64,000 nucleotides of DNA. Source: Rugamonas rivuli (GTDB lineage: Bacteria; Pseudomonadota; Gammaproteobacteria; Burkholderiales; Burkholderiaceae_D). Each line of letters begins with the position of its first letter. Position 1 is the stretch's first letter. Under the pieces are notes generated by a model. It was given only the letters and a program-made list of their open reading frames with translations. It was not told where the DNA came from and made no database searches. The stretch spans positions 682,001 through 746,000 of the forward strand of contig NZ_WHUF01000003.1 of the NCBI RefSeq assembly GCF_009380165.1, given 5' to 3'. This document shows positions 16,061 through 25,121 of this stretch, one piece after another. A program made the position numbers and the translations under genes.

Positions 16061-17284
16061 ATGGCGACTTCTGGCAACGCGGGCAACCAGGTCAAGGAAT
16101 CGATCTTCGCCTGGGAGGGCAAGGACAAGAGCGGCAAGACGGTGCGCGGCGAGCTGCGCGCCGGCGGCGAGGCCGTGGTCAACGTGACCCTGCGCCGCCA
16201 GGGCATCATGGTGACGAAGGTTAAGAAAAAAGCCTACCGCAGCGGCAAGAAGATCACCGACAAGGATATCTCGCTGTTCACGCGCCAGCTGGCGACGATG
16301 ATGAAGGCCGGCGTGCCGCTGCTGCAATCGTTCGACATCGTCGGCAAGGGCCACTCCAATCCCTCGGTATCCAAGCTGGTGATGGACTTGCGCGCCGATA
16401 TCGAGACCGGCACCAGCCTGAACCAGGCGTTCCGCAAGTTCCCGCTGTACTTCGATCCGCTGTTCTGCAACCTGGTGGGCGCGGGCGAACAGGCCGGTAT
16501 CCTGGAAGACCTGCTGACGCGGCTGGCGATCTACAAGGAAAAGACGCTGGCCATGAAGGCCAAGATCAAGTCGGCGCTGATGTATCCGGTGTCCATCCTG
16601 GCGGTAGCCTTCATCGTCACGGCGGTGATCATGATCTGGGTGGTGCCGGCGTTCAAGGAAGTGTTCAAGAGCTTCGGCGCCAACCTGCCGGCGCCGACGC
16701 TGTTCGTGATGGCGCTGTCGGAATTCTTCGTGGCCTGGTGGTATCTGATTTTCGGCGGCATCTTCGGCGCCATCTACTTCTTCTTCCGAGCGTGGCAGCG
16801 TTCGCTGCAAATGCAGCGCTTCATGGACCGCCTGCTGCTGCGCCTGCCGGTGTTCGGCGACGTCATCCGCAAAGCCACCATCGCCCGCTGGACCCGCACG
16901 CTGGCCACCATGTTCGCCGCCGGCGTGCCGCTGGTGGAATCGCTCGACTCGGTGGGCGGCGCGGCCGGCAACGCGGTCTACCTGGACGCCACCCGCAAGA
17001 TCCAGAACGAGGTCAGCACCGGCACCAGCCTGACGGTGGCGATGCAGAGCGCCGACGTGTTCCCGAACATGGTGACGCAGATGGTCGCCATCGGCGAAGA
17101 ATCCGGCTCGCTGGACGCCATGCTGGGCAAGGTGGCCGACTTCTACGAGGAAGAAGTGGACGAAGCCGTCGCCTCGCTGTCGAGCCTGATGGAACCGGCC
17201 ATCATGGTCATCCTGGGCGTGCTGATCGGCGGCCTGGTGGTGGCGATGTACCTGCCTATCTTCAAGCTCGGTTCGGTGGTCTAG
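16061..17284 (+). CDS. pilC: Type IV pilus inner-membrane platform protein PilC
   Basis: Inner-membrane platform of the pilus machine, 407 residues. Two repeated GspF domains are visible: the first near 70-195 (LFTRQLATMMKAGVPLLQSFDIV) and the second near 275-400 (RWTRTLATMFAAGVPLVESLDSVGGAAGN). Transmembrane helices lie near 175-200, 220-245 and at the C-terminus (IMVILGVLIGGLVVAMYLPIF). The N-terminus FAWEGKDKSGKTVRGEL is the usual PilC/GspF lead. It is translated just after pilB. pilD would normally follow directly, but an antisense kinase-like gene is inserted between them. Confidence 0.97.
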   Translation: MATSGNAGNQVKESIFAWEGKDKSGKTVRGELRAGGEAVVNVTLRRQGIMVTKVKKKAYRSGKKITDKDISLFTRQLATMMKAGVPLLQSFDIVGKGHSNPSVSKLVMDLRADIETGTSLNQAFRKFPLYFDPLFCNLVGAGEQAGILEDLLTRLAIYKEKTLAMKAKIKSALMYPVSILAVAFIVTAVIMIWVVPAFKEVFKSFGANLPAPTLFVMALSEFFVAWWYLIFGGIFGAIYFFFRAWQRSLQMQRFMDRLLLRLPVFGDVIRKATIARWTRTLATMFAAGVPLVESLDSVGGAAGNAVYLDATRKIQNEVSTGTSLTVAMQSADVFPNMVTQMVAIGEESGSLDAMLGKVADFYEEEVDEAVASLSSLMEPAIMVILGVLIGGLVVAMYLPIFKLGSVV

Positions 17285-17290
17285 CGGGCT

Positions 17291-18193
17291 TCAGCCCACA
17301 TTGTCGGCGCGGCCCAGCCAGGTCGCCAGCCGGCGCTGCCAACCGGCGCGGTTCGGCTGCTGGTAGCACACCCGCGCGGGGACTTTGAGGATCACCTCGG
17401 TCCCCTGCTCTTCCAGGCTCAACACTTCGACGCTGCCGCCCAGCAGCTCGGCGCGCGCGCGCATCGCCGCCACGCCGCGGTAGCCGGACGGCGGCCGCAG
17501 CGCCATGCCCTTGCCGTCGTCGCGCACGTACAGCGAGAAAAATTCGCAGCCATACACCAGCTCCAGCTCGATCTGCGCGGCGCCCGCGTGCTGAAAGGCG
17601 TTGTACAGCGCCTCGCGCACGATGCGGTAGATTTCCTCGCTCAGTTCAGCCTTCAACGGCACCGGCGCGGCGCTGACGATCAGGTGGAATCCGGTATTGA
17701 AACTCTGCTGCAGCGACTGCCCCAGCGCCGCGAACGCCTGGCTCAGGTTGTCGCCGCGCACCGCCGGCACGCGCAGCGCGAGGATGCGCTGGCGGCCCTC
17801 GGCCAGCGTCTCGTCGGCCTGGTCGAGTATGGTTTCGATGGTGGCGCGCTCGGCGCTGCCGTCCGGCAGCCGGTGGCCCACGCCCTGGAAGCGCAGGATC
17901 ATGCCCTGCATATTTTGCAGCAGCATGTCCTGCAAGGCATAGGCGGCCTGCTCGCGCTCGGCCATCCGCGCCAGCCGGTGCTGGTGGCGGCGTTCGGCGC
18001 CGCGCAGGCAGGCCAGCAGCACGCCGCCCAGCGCCAGGCACGCCAGCAACAGGCCCGATAACAACAGCAGCGGGGTCGGGGTAAGAGAGGACAATCGCGG
18101 ACTCGGTGGCGAAAGATGGCAGGTTCTCCACCTTGCCACACTCTCCGCGGCCTTCCCATATCCCCAAGGAGGGTCTTGACGGCGGTCGCGCAC
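17291..18193 (-). CDS. Degenerate LuxR/NarX-type sensor-kinase-like protein lacking the phospho-acceptor His
   Basis: A protein of up to 300 residues, antisense between pilC and pilD. One membrane helix (LLLLSGLLLACLALGGVLLACL, about 40-62) precedes a HisKA_3-like helix and a HATPase domain. The dimerisation helix reads YALQDMLLQNMQGMILRFQ, where the family usually has ELHDTLLQ; the His is replaced by Gln (codon CAG at 17930-17932, residue about 88). ATP-binding motifs remain: EALYNAFQHAGA, RDDGKGMAL and the closing GGSVEVLS...GTEVILKVP. There is no sensor domain and no response regulator next door. It may be an ATP-binding modulator or a decaying kinase. The start is uncertain; 18193 is the longest ATG option and a later start just before the helix is possible. 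Confidence 0.7.
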   Translation of the reverse strand: MRDRRQDPPWGYGKAAESVARWRTCHLSPPSPRLSSLTPTPLLLLSGLLLACLALGGVLLACLRGAERRHQHRLARMAEREQAAYALQDMLLQNMQGMILRFQGVGHRLPDGSAERATIETILDQADETLAEGRQRILALRVPAVRGDNLSQAFAALGQSLQQSFNTGFHLIVSAAPVPLKAELSEEIYRIVREALYNAFQHAGAAQIELELVYGCEFFSLYVRDDGKGMALRPPSGYRGVAAMRARAELLGGSVEVLSLEEQGTEVILKVPARVCYQQPNRAGWQRRLATWLGRADNVG

Positions 18194-18269
18194 GCTGAAA
18201 AACCGTCCCGCAATGTTGCTGTAATGCTTTAATATGGGCCTCTGTGATCATCTACCGGCCCGACCTGCC

Positions 18270-19145
18270 ATGCCTGAACCGACCCTGTTGTTTGCGCCCG
18301 CCGGCGACCTCGCCATCAGCCTGATCGCCGGCCTGTTCGGCCTGCTGTTCGGCAGCTTCCTGAACGTGGTGATCCACCGCCTGCCGAAAATGATGCAGCG
18401 CGAGTCGGACAACTACTGCGCCGTCGAAGCCGGCAAGGACGAGCCGCACACCGAGCGCTACAACCTGGTCGTGCCGCGCTCGGCCTGCCCGCACTGCAAT
18501 CACCAGATCGGCGCGCTGGAAAACATCCCGGTGGTCAGCTACCTGGTCCTGCGCGGCAAGTGCAGCAGCTGCAAGGCGCCGATCTCGCCGCGCTACCCGG
18601 CCATCGAACTGCTGACCGGCGCGCTGACGGTGGCCGTGGTCTGGCATTACGGCAGCGGCTGGCAAGGACTGGGCGGTCTGTTCTTCCTGTACTCGCTGAT
18701 CGCCATGACCTTCATCGACGCCGACACCCAGCTGCTGCCGGACGACCTGACCTATCCGCTGATCTGGGCCGGGCTGCTGCTCAACGTCAACCACACCTAT
18801 GTATCGCTGCAGGACTCGGTGATCGGCGCGGCGGCCGGCTACCTGGCGCTGTGGAGCGTGTATTGGGCGTATAAACTCGTGCGCGGGCGCGAAGGCATGG
18901 GCTACGGCGACTTCAAGCTGCTGGCCGCGCTGGGCGCGTGGATGGGCTGGGCGATGCTGCCGGCCATCGTGCTGATGTCGTCGCTGGTGGGCTCGGTGGT
19001 CGGCATCGTGCTGATGATCGTCAACCGCAAGGGCCTGGAGTACCAGATCCCGTTCGGCCCCTATCTGGCGGCGGCCGGCCTGATCGCCTTCCTGTACGGC
19101 GAGCCCATCATGGCCTTTACCCGTTCCGTCTATCCCTATTTCTAA
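18270..19145 (+). CDS. pilD: Prepilin peptidase / N-methyltransferase PilD
   Basis: Inner-membrane aspartic protease that cleaves prepilin leaders and methylates the new N-terminus; 291 residues from ATG 18270 (an open frame extends to 18234 but adds no family sequence). The N-terminal motif FGSFLNVVIHRLP is followed by the zinc tetracysteine (CPHCNHQI near 85 and CSSCKAPISPRYP near 108). Catalytic aspartates sit in TFIDADTQLLPDDLT near 155 and GYGDFKLLAALGAWMG near 215. Multiple membrane helices run to the C-terminus. coaE starts 6 bases after its stop, the usual betaproteobacterial order. Confidence 0.97.
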   Translation: MPEPTLLFAPAGDLAISLIAGLFGLLFGSFLNVVIHRLPKMMQRESDNYCAVEAGKDEPHTERYNLVVPRSACPHCNHQIGALENIPVVSYLVLRGKCSSCKAPISPRYPAIELLTGALTVAVVWHYGSGWQGLGGLFFLYSLIAMTFIDADTQLLPDDLTYPLIWAGLLLNVNHTYVSLQDSVIGAAAGYLALWSVYWAYKLVRGREGMGYGDFKLLAALGAWMGWAMLPAIVLMSSLVGSVVGIVLMIVNRKGLEYQIPFGPYLAAAGLIAFLYGEPIMAFTRSVYPYF

Positions 19146-19151
19146 GTCCCG

Positions 19152-19763
19152 ATGAACAGCACACTGCCCTTCTCCATCGGCCTGACCGGCGGCATCGGCA
19201 GCGGCAAGAGCACGGTGGCCGACCTGTTCGCCGCGCGCGGCGCCAGCATTGTCGACACCGACCAGATCGCCCACAGCCTGACGGCGCCCGGCGGCGCGGC
19301 CATGCCGGCCATCGTCGCCGAGTTCGGCGCCGAGTTCGCCGACGCCAACGGCGCGCTCGACCGCGCCCGCATGCGCGCGCTGGTGTTTGCCGATCCCGGC
19401 GCCAAGATCCGGCTGGAAGCCATCCTGCACCCGCGCATCCGCGACACCGCGCTGGCCGCGGCCGAGGCGGCCACCGGCAGCTATGTGATGTTCGCCGTGC
19501 CGCTGCTGGTCGAATCGGGCAGCTGGCGTGCGCGGGTAACGCGCGTGCTGGCGGTAGACTGCCCGGAGGAAGTGCAAATTGCCCGCGTCATGGCGCGTAA
19601 CAATTTGCCGGAAACGCAAGTCCGCGCCATCATGGCGACGCAGGCGAGCCGCCAGCAGCGCCTGGCCGCGGCGGACGACATTATCGAAAACGGCGGCGGG
19701 ATCGAGGCTTTGGAGCCCCAAATCGCCCGCCTGCACGATTTATATTTGCAAATGCGGTCGTAA
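19152..19763 (+). CDS. coaE: Dephospho-CoA kinase
   Basis: Catalyses the last step of coenzyme A synthesis, phosphorylating the 3'-hydroxyl of dephospho-CoA with ATP. The 203-residue protein has the P-loop [18 protein letters not shown] near residue 9-26, [10 protein letters not shown] near 35, [11 protein letters not shown] near 83, and VPLLVESG near 117. All are standard CoaE features and the length is normal. It lies 6 bases after pilD. Confidence 0.97.
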   Translation: MNSTLPFSIGLTGGIGSGKSTVADLFAARGASIVDTDQIAHSLTAPGGAAMPAIVAEFGAEFADANGALDRARMRALVFADPGAKIRLEAILHPRIRDTALAAAEAATGSYVMFAVPLLVESGSWRARVTRVLAVDCPEEVQIARVMARNNLPETQVRAIMATQASRQQRLAAADDIIENGGGIEALEPQIARLHDLYLQMRS

Positions 19764-19869
19764 TTTCGAAAAGAACGGTGACAATACTCTCGCAACGTTT
19801 GTAATTTTGCTTGGCTTGCTTCAAAATCACGGGAATTAATCGCAAGTCCACCTACAGAGGGATGTTATT

Positions 19870-20625
19870 TTGATTGTCTACGAATATCCTTTCAACGAGC
19901 GCATCCGCACGTTGTTGCGATTAGAGGATCTGTACGAGAAATTCAAGTTCTTTGTGCATCAAGAACATCCTATGCAGCACCACGTCGCACTGGCGACCAT
20001 CTTCGACATGCTGGAGGTGGCCGGCCGCGCCGACTTGAAATCCGACCTGTTGCAAGAACTGGAACGCCAGCGCCAATCGCTGCTGGGCTACCGCATGAAC
20101 CCGAACGTCCAGGCGGAAACGCTGGACGCCATCTTGGCCGAGCTGGACGGCGTGAGCAGCGCCTTGGTCGCGGCCCAGGGCAAGACCGGCCAGAACGTGC
20201 GCGACAACGAGTGGCTGATGAGCATACGCGGCCGCACCATCATTCCCGGCGGCGCCTGCGAATTCGACTTGCCGTCCTACTACGCCTGGCAAAAGCGCCC
20301 GGCCGAGCAGCGCTTCAACGACATCGCCACCTGGTTCGCGCCGCTGGCGCCGCTGTTCGACGCGCTGGGCCTGGTGCTGCGCCTGCTGCGCGATTCCGGC
20401 GGCCCGGTCAAGATGATCGCCGTGGCCGGCAGTTATCAGCAGATGTTGCAGGGCAAGGTCTACCAGATGCTGCGTTTGACGCTGGACGAATCGCTGGGCG
20501 CGATCCCGGAGATCTCGGCCAACAAGTACATGTTGTGGGTGCGTTTCACCTCGCAGGGCGGCGACTTGAAACCCAAGCCGCTGGAAGATGATGTACCATT
20601 CGAGCTCACCCTCTGTAACTTCTAA
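19870..20625 (+). CDS. zapD: Cell division protein ZapD
   Basis: Cytoplasmic FtsZ-associated protein that bundles FtsZ filaments; 251 residues, normal length. The product begins [24 protein letters not shown], the hallmark of the family (formerly YacF/DUF1342), and ends with [10 protein letters not shown]. The start is TTG at 19870, preceded by an AGAGGGA ribosome-binding site; no in-frame ATG fits. It lies 106 bases after coaE, enough for its own promoter, and yacG follows 9 bases later. Confidence 0.95.
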   Translation: MIVYEYPFNERIRTLLRLEDLYEKFKFFVHQEHPMQHHVALATIFDMLEVAGRADLKSDLLQELERQRQSLLGYRMNPNVQAETLDAILAELDGVSSALVAAQGKTGQNVRDNEWLMSIRGRTIIPGGACEFDLPSYYAWQKRPAEQRFNDIATWFAPLAPLFDALGLVLRLLRDSGGPVKMIAVAGSYQQMLQGKVYQMLRLTLDESLGAIPEISANKYMLWVRFTSQGGDLKPKPLEDDVPFELTLCNF

Positions 20626-20634
20626 AGATAGATC

Positions 20635-20808
20635 ATGGCCACCGTAGTTGACTGCCCTACCTGCTCCGCCAAAGTGGAGTGGAAGGAAGAAAATAAGTAT
20701 CGCCCGTTCTGCTCGGAACGCTGCAAACAAATCGATCTCGGCGCCTGGGCCGAGGAAAAGTACACCATCCCCGCCGCGCCGCCAGTCGACCCGAACGACG
20801 AAGAGTAA
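20635..20808 (+). CDS. yacG: Zinc-binding DNA gyrase inhibitor YacG
   Basis: Small 57-residue protein that binds GyrB and inhibits gyrase (family knowledge). The zinc site is complete: CPTC near residues 7-10 and CSERC near 26-30, inside the usual [12 protein letters not shown] and [18 protein letters not shown]. The C-terminal tail is acidic (PNDEE). It starts 9 bases after zapD, so it is probably co-translated. The order coaE-zapD-yacG is conserved in proteobacteria. Confidence 0.95.
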   Translation: MATVVDCPTCSAKVEWKEENKYRPFCSERCKQIDLGAWAEEKYTIPAAPPVDPNDEE

Positions 20809-20815
20809 GCCCGGC

Positions 20816-21703
20816 TCACATCAGGGAAATAAAGAAGGCGATCAGGCTCATCAGCAGGAAAGCCTTCACTTCCAGATACACCAACGCTCCCCAGCGCACC
20901 GCCAGCACCAGCCAGCTGCCGCCGTACATACGGCGCATGGCGAACATCATGTACACCGCCAGCGCCAGCAGGGCTATCGGTGCGGCATACTCCGTCACTT
21001 CCGCCAGCAGCATCCAGGCCAGGAAATCCAGCAGGGCGAAGGTCTGCAGGTGCATCGAAAATACCAGATGCTCGCCATAGCGCCAGCCGGTCCCCGCATT
21101 GAGCAGCTTGAGGAAGAGCGCGACCACTGGAATCAGGCACAGTATCAGCGTCGGCCCGAGCTTCAGCCAGTTATGCCACAAGACACTGCTCTTTTTTTCC
21201 TCAGGCAGCGCCTCGTACTCGTCCAGATGTGTGCGAAATGTCGGGCTCAACCGCTCAAACACCGCCACCGTCAGTTTCGTCGTCAACGGCTTTTCCGAAG
21301 GCTTCGCATCCTGCGTTTGCGCCGTGGCCGGTTTGCTCTCATGCTGATTGTTTTCGACCAGGTGGGTCTGCAGCTTCAGCGCGCCGAACACCAGCATCGA
21401 CACCGTCAACAGCAGGCGCAGCGGATCGATATGGCGCATGCGGCGGCCGCAGATGAAATCGACCGTCAGTTGGCCCGGACGCCGAAGCAGATCGCCAAAG
21501 GTGCGCCACAGCTTGCTTTCCGCAGCGATGAAATGGCCGATGAAGTGATGGATGAATTCGCCCGCCGAAGCCACATGCACATGGCTGCTCTGGCCGCACC
21601 GGCTGCAATACTTGCCGTCTACCGGGGCGGCGCAATCGTGGCAGGAACCCGCGTGGCGCGGACGTACTTCATGGGCTTGCGGGCCAAGACTGAACAATTT
21701 CAT
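20816..21703 (-). CDS. DUF3667 membrane protein with N-terminal zinc ribbon
   Basis: Uncharacterised 295-residue inner-membrane protein. Near residues 22-38 a zinc ribbon is visible (CHDC and CSRCGQ). It is followed by the conserved block GEFIHHFIGHFIAAESKLWRTFGDL and the DUF3667 motif PGQLTVDFICGRRMRHIDPLRLL near 78-98. Several membrane helices occupy the C-terminal half (LILCLIPVVALFLKLL, FLAWMLL, APIALLALAVYMMFA). The function is unknown; a transport or envelope role is only a guess. It is convergent with yacG, 7 bases apart, and interrupts the usual yacG-mutT order. Confidence 0.75.
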   Translation of the reverse strand: MKLFSLGPQAHEVRPRHAGSCHDCAAPVDGKYCSRCGQSSHVHVASAGEFIHHFIGHFIAAESKLWRTFGDLLRRPGQLTVDFICGRRMRHIDPLRLLLTVSMLVFGALKLQTHLVENNQHESKPATAQTQDAKPSEKPLTTKLTVAVFERLSPTFRTHLDEYEALPEEKKSSVLWHNWLKLGPTLILCLIPVVALFLKLLNAGTGWRYGEHLVFSMHLQTFALLDFLAWMLLAEVTEYAAPIALLALAVYMMFAMRRMYGGSWLVLAVRWGALVYLEVKAFLLMSLIAFFISLM

Positions 21704-21768
21704 TGACGAGCGGGATCGGGAAACAGGCAGCCATCATAGGCAGAGCGGCAAACTTAGTCAAACAACAA

Positions 21769-22215
21769 TTACTGTCGCGGCTTGACTGCTTGGCCTGCGT
21801 ACAACACCGGCCCTGTCGGCGAGGACGAACCGGTTGCCGGTTCCAGCGTGATCGCGAAGTGCATGCCGGCTTGCAGCGGCGGCAGCTGGTCCAGCGATAG
21901 TTTGGACTGGCGGTCCTGCTCCAGCAAACCCAGCGACACGGACGCGCCGCCGTCCGGTGCGGACAGCCACAGTTGCAACGCCTTGCGGTTGGCGACGACG
22001 GTATCGTGCAAGGGCGTCAGCGTCAATTGGCGCTCCGCGCTCACCAGCGCCACCCAGGCGGCGCTGTTATCCTGCGGCGCCGACAGCACCGCCATCCAGG
22101 CCGGACCCGGCGGCTCCGGGCGCAGCACCAGCAGCGCGCCCAGGCCCACGCAGCCAGCCAGCGCGACGCCGGCCAAGCCGCGCCAGGCGCCGACGCTATG
22201 CCACCAGCGCGCCAT
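21769..22215 (-). CDS. RskA-like anti-sigma C-terminal domain protein lacking the sigma-binding domain
   Basis: A 148-residue protein starting at ATG 22215, whose A is shared with the mutT stop (TGATG overlap), so translation is probably coupled. One membrane helix (WRGLAGVALAGCVGLGALLVL) is followed by a periplasmic domain of the anti-sigma-K factor C-terminal type: WMAVLSAPQDNSAAWVALV, LQLWLSAPDGGASVSLGLL and HFAITLEPATGSSSPTGPVLYAGQAV. Full RskA proteins carry an N-terminal sigma-binding domain before the helix; here that region is mutT in another frame, and no sigma gene is nearby. The assignment rests on motif resemblance and is moderate. Confidence 0.68.
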   Translation of the reverse strand: MARWWHSVGAWRGLAGVALAGCVGLGALLVLRPEPPGPAWMAVLSAPQDNSAAWVALVSAERQLTLTPLHDTVVANRKALQLWLSAPDGGASVSLGLLEQDRQSKLSLDQLPPLQAGMHFAITLEPATGSSSPTGPVLYAGQAVKPRQ

Positions 22216-22631
22216 CACGATCCGTAACGCACCATGTCCAGCCACTCCAGCAGCGGAATGGTGGCCGGCAGCAGCGGTTCGACGCCGACCGCACCCTGCC
22301 AGGCAAAGGCCTGGCCTTCCAGGCTTTGCGGCTCGCCACTCCAGTCGCGGCTGATGAAGAAATGCAGCCGCACGTGCGCGTGCTCGTACACATGCTCGAT
22401 GCCGCACCACTCCTCGGCGCTGTTGATGGTCAGGCCCAGCTCTTCGACGAACTCGCGCTTGAGCGCCTCCAGCACCGTCTCGCCCGGATCGACTTTACCG
22501 CCGGGGAATTCCCAATAACCTTCGTACGGCTTGCCGGCCGGGCGCTGGCCCAGCAGCACGTCGCCATTCGGCTTCATCAGGATACCGACCGAGACATCGA
22601 CCGGTTTGACCTTCACTTCGGCGCCGCTCAT
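22215..22631 (-). CDS. mutT: 8-oxo-dGTP diphosphatase MutT (Nudix)
   Basis: Hydrolyses oxidised guanine nucleotides to keep them out of DNA. The 138-residue product has a complete Nudix box, GGKVDPGETVLEALKREF followed by VEELGL, around residues 44-67, matching GX5EX7REUXEEXGU. The N-terminus VDVSVGILMKPNGDVLLGQRP and the C-terminal PLLPATIPLLEWLD match the family. It overlaps the upstream ATPase gene by 4 bases (ATGA) and the downstream RskA-like gene by 1 base, so the three are one translation unit. Confidence 0.92.
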   Translation of the reverse strand: MSGAEVKVKPVDVSVGILMKPNGDVLLGQRPAGKPYEGYWEFPGGKVDPGETVLEALKREFVEELGLTINSAEEWCGIEHVYEHAHVRLHFFISRDWSGEPQSLEGQAFAWQGAVGVEPLLPATIPLLEWLDMVRYGS

Positions 22632-23500
22632 GCCTGCTTCCCCGCGAAGTCCTTGGCGAACTGCCAGGCCACGCGGCCCGAACGCGAGCCGCGCTGCAAG
22701 GCCCAGCGCAATGCATCGGCGCGCGAGGCTTCAATCTGCGCCTCGCTGCAACCCAGCGACGACAGCCAGTGGCCGACGATGGCCAGGTAGTCGTCCTGCT
22801 TGAACGGATAAAAAGTCAGCCACAGGCCGAAGCGCTCGGACAGCGAAATCTTCTCTTCCACCGTCTCGCCCGGATGCAGATCGCCATCCTCGTCGTGCTT
22901 GTAGCTCATGTTGTCGGACATACGCTCCGGCATCAGGTGGCGGCGGTTGGAGGTGGCGTAGATCAGCACATTGTCCGACTGCGCCGAGATGCTGCCGTCC
23001 AGCGCCACCTTCAGCGCCTTGTAGCCGCTCTCCCCTTCCTCGAACGACAGGTCGTCGCAGAAGATGATGAAGCGCTCCGGCCGGCCCGCCACGATGTCGA
23101 CGATGTCGGGCAGCTCGGCCAGGTCGGCCTTATCAACCTCAATCAGGCGCAGGCCGTCCTTGCCGAACTGGTTCAGACAAGCCTTGATCAGCGAGGACTT
23201 GCCGGTGCCGCGCGCGCCGGTCAACAGCACGTTGTTGGCCGGCTTGCCCTGCACGAACTGGCGGGTGTTCTGCTCGATCTGCTCTTTCTGCGGGCCGATG
23301 TGCTGCAAGTCGTCCAGCGCGATCGGCGACACATGGGCCACCGCTTGCAGATAACTGGCGCCGCCGCCATTGCGCTTGCGCCAGCGGAAAGCAAAGCCCA
23401 GCTTCCAGTCCGGCTCGCGCGGCGCCTGCGGCAGCACCGCCTCCACGCGCGCCAGCAAGGCTTCGGCGCGCACCAGGAATTGTTCGAGAGGCGTCGCCAT
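22628..23500 (-). CDS. AAA-type ATPase, DUF815 family
   Basis: Cytoplasmic 290-residue ATPase of unknown function, conserved next to argJ and mutT in betaproteobacteria. Walker A is LLTGARGTGKSSLIKA near residue 92-107 and Walker B is RFIIFCDDLSFEEGE near 142-156. These are followed by LDGSISAQSDNVLIYATSNRRHLMPERM, a DUF815 hallmark resembling the DnaA/DnaC clade sensor region. It begins one base after the argJ stop. No partner function can be inferred safely. Confidence 0.9.
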   Translation of the reverse strand: MATPLEQFLVRAEALLARVEAVLPQAPREPDWKLGFAFRWRKRNGGGASYLQAVAHVSPIALDDLQHIGPQKEQIEQNTRQFVQGKPANNVLLTGARGTGKSSLIKACLNQFGKDGLRLIEVDKADLAELPDIVDIVAGRPERFIIFCDDLSFEEGESGYKALKVALDGSISAQSDNVLIYATSNRRHLMPERMSDNMSYKHDEDGDLHPGETVEEKISLSERFGLWLTFYPFKQDDYLAIVGHWLSSLGCSEAQIEASRADALRWALQRGSRSGRVAWQFAKDFAGKQA

Positions 23501-23501
23501 C

Positions 23502-24740
23502 TTAGGAACGGTAGTCGGCGTTGATGCTCACGTAGTCGTGCGACAGGTCGCAGGTGTAGACGGTGGCCGCAGCCGCGCCGCGCGCCAGCTTCACGCGCAC
23601 CAGGATCTCGCTCTGCTTCATCACGCGCTGGCCGTCTTCTTCCTTGTAGTCCGGATTGCGGCCGCCGTTCTTGGCGACCCACACATCGTCCAGGTACAGA
23701 TTGAGTTTGCTGACATCGAGGTCGTCGACACCGGCGTAGCCGATGGCGGCCAGGATGCGGCCCAGGTTAGGGTCGGAAGCGAAGAAGGCGGTCTTGACCA
23801 GCGGCGAGTGGCCGATCGAGTAGGCGATCTTGCGGCACTCTTCCACACTGGCGCCGTCTTCCACGGTGATGGTGATGAACTTGGTCGCGCCCTCACCGTC
23901 GCGCACGATGGCCTGCGCCAGGAACAGCGACAGCTCGGTCACGGCGGCCGCCAGTTGGGCGTATTCAGGCGTATCGACCGAGGTGATTTCCAGCGAACCG
24001 GCGCCGGTGGCGATCAGCATGAAGGAATCGTTGGTCGAGGTGTCGCCATCGATGGTGATGCAGTTGAACGACTTGTCGGCCACCTGCTTGACCAGCACGT
24101 CCAGCACCGGCTGCGCCACCTTGGCGTCGAACGCCAGGTAGCCCAGCATGGTCGCCATGTTCGGCTTGATCATGCCGGCGCCCTTGCTGATGCCACTCAT
24201 GGTGACGGTGTGGCCGCCGATGGTGACGGTGCGCGAACCGGCTTTCGGCTGCGTGTCGGTGGTCATGATGGCTTCGGCGGCGTTGTACCAGTTGTCGGCC
24301 TTCAGGCCGGCCACGGCTTGCGGCAGGCCGGCGATGACTTTGGCGGCCGGCAGCGGCTCCAGGATCACGCCAGTGGAAAACGGCAGGATCTGCGAGGCGT
24401 CGCAGCCCAGCTGCGCGGCCAGCGCGGCGCAAGTTTCATTGGCCAGCGACAGACCCAGTTCGCCGGTGCCGGCGTTGGCGTTGCCGGTGTTGATCAGCAG
24501 CGCGGCGATCGGCTTGCCGCTTTCCTTGGCCGCCGCCAGGTGGGCCTTGGCGATCTGCACCGGCGCGGCGCAGAAGCGGTTCAGCGTGAACACGCCGGAC
24601 ACGGTGGCGGTCGGCGCCACTTTCATCACCAGCACGTCCTTGCGGTTCGGCTTTTTGATACCGGCTTCGGCAAAGCCGATTTCGATGCCGGCTACAGGCT
24701 TCAGTGCGGAGGCGACGGGCAGAGGGGAATTGACGGCCAT
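23502..24740 (-). CDS. argJ: Bifunctional ornithine acetyltransferase / N-acetylglutamate synthase
   Basis: Recycles the acetyl group from N-acetylornithine to glutamate in arginine synthesis; 412 residues. The precursor self-cleaves before the nucleophilic Thr in [16 protein letters not shown] (Thr at about residue 197). Other marks are [13 protein letters not shown] near 81, [11 protein letters not shown] near 121, [14 protein letters not shown], and the C-terminal [13 protein letters not shown]. The ATG at 24740 is the natural start. The DUF815 ATPase and mutT follow in the same direction. In related genomes secA is close upstream of argJ; here about 9 kb of accessory genes separates them. 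Confidence 0.97.
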   Translation of the reverse strand: MAVNSPLPVASALKPVAGIEIGFAEAGIKKPNRKDVLVMKVAPTATVSGVFTLNRFCAAPVQIAKAHLAAAKESGKPIAALLINTGNANAGTGELGLSLANETCAALAAQLGCDASQILPFSTGVILEPLPAAKVIAGLPQAVAGLKADNWYNAAEAIMTTDTQPKAGSRTVTIGGHTVTMSGISKGAGMIKPNMATMLGYLAFDAKVAQPVLDVLVKQVADKSFNCITIDGDTSTNDSFMLIATGAGSLEITSVDTPEYAQLAAAVTELSLFLAQAIVRDGEGATKFITITVEDGASVEECRKIAYSIGHSPLVKTAFFASDPNLGRILAAIGYAGVDDLDVSKLNLYLDDVWVAKNGGRNPDYKEEDGQRVMKQSEILVRVKLARGAAAATVYTCDLSHDYVSINADYRS

Positions 24741-25121
24741 ATGAGTGTTCTCGTGAGTGGAAAGTGGGAGCCGCTATTGTAATACCTGACGGCCAAATTG
24801 GCGCATCGCATCATAGCCACCAATAGTTATAAATCCATCGATTTTCCCCAAGGCATGCTTTAAGCTCAAATTTGCTCAAAAAGCACTAGAAGGATGTCAT
24901 ACAACCCCATGAATTTGTTGGGAAAATCACGAAATTCAGCGCAAAAACGACAAGATTTTAGAACGTTCGATCTAATTTCTAAAAAACAATTTCATGCCGT
25001 ACGGAAATTAGTTTAAGGTGTAGCCCGAATGCCGCATCCCCGCATGTCACGAGACAAAACAGGCGACACGATCGTCGATAGCAGTAAAAAACCAGACAAC
25101 AAATCTAAGGAAACAGACCAC
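24741..25121. other. 381-base AT-rich intergenic region between argJ and the porin
   Basis: Divergent promoter region for argJ (leftward) and the porin operon (rightward), clearly more AT-rich than its neighbours. An 8-base perfect inverted repeat CTAATTTC (24972-24979) / GAAATTAG (25004-25011) lies about 110 bases before the porin start. Another pair, GAATTT / GAAATTC, lies near 24911-24938. An open frame from 25029 runs into the porin but has no ribosome-binding site. No gene is seen. Confidence 0.6.
24972..25011. promoter_or_regulatory. Inverted repeat upstream of the porin gene
   Basis: CTAATTTC at 24972-24979 and GAAATTAG at 25004-25011 are exact reverse complements with 24 bases between them, in the AT-rich leader of the porin/PstS-like/kinase cassette. 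It is a candidate operator or leader hairpin, with nothing more than symmetry to support it. Confidence 0.35.
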
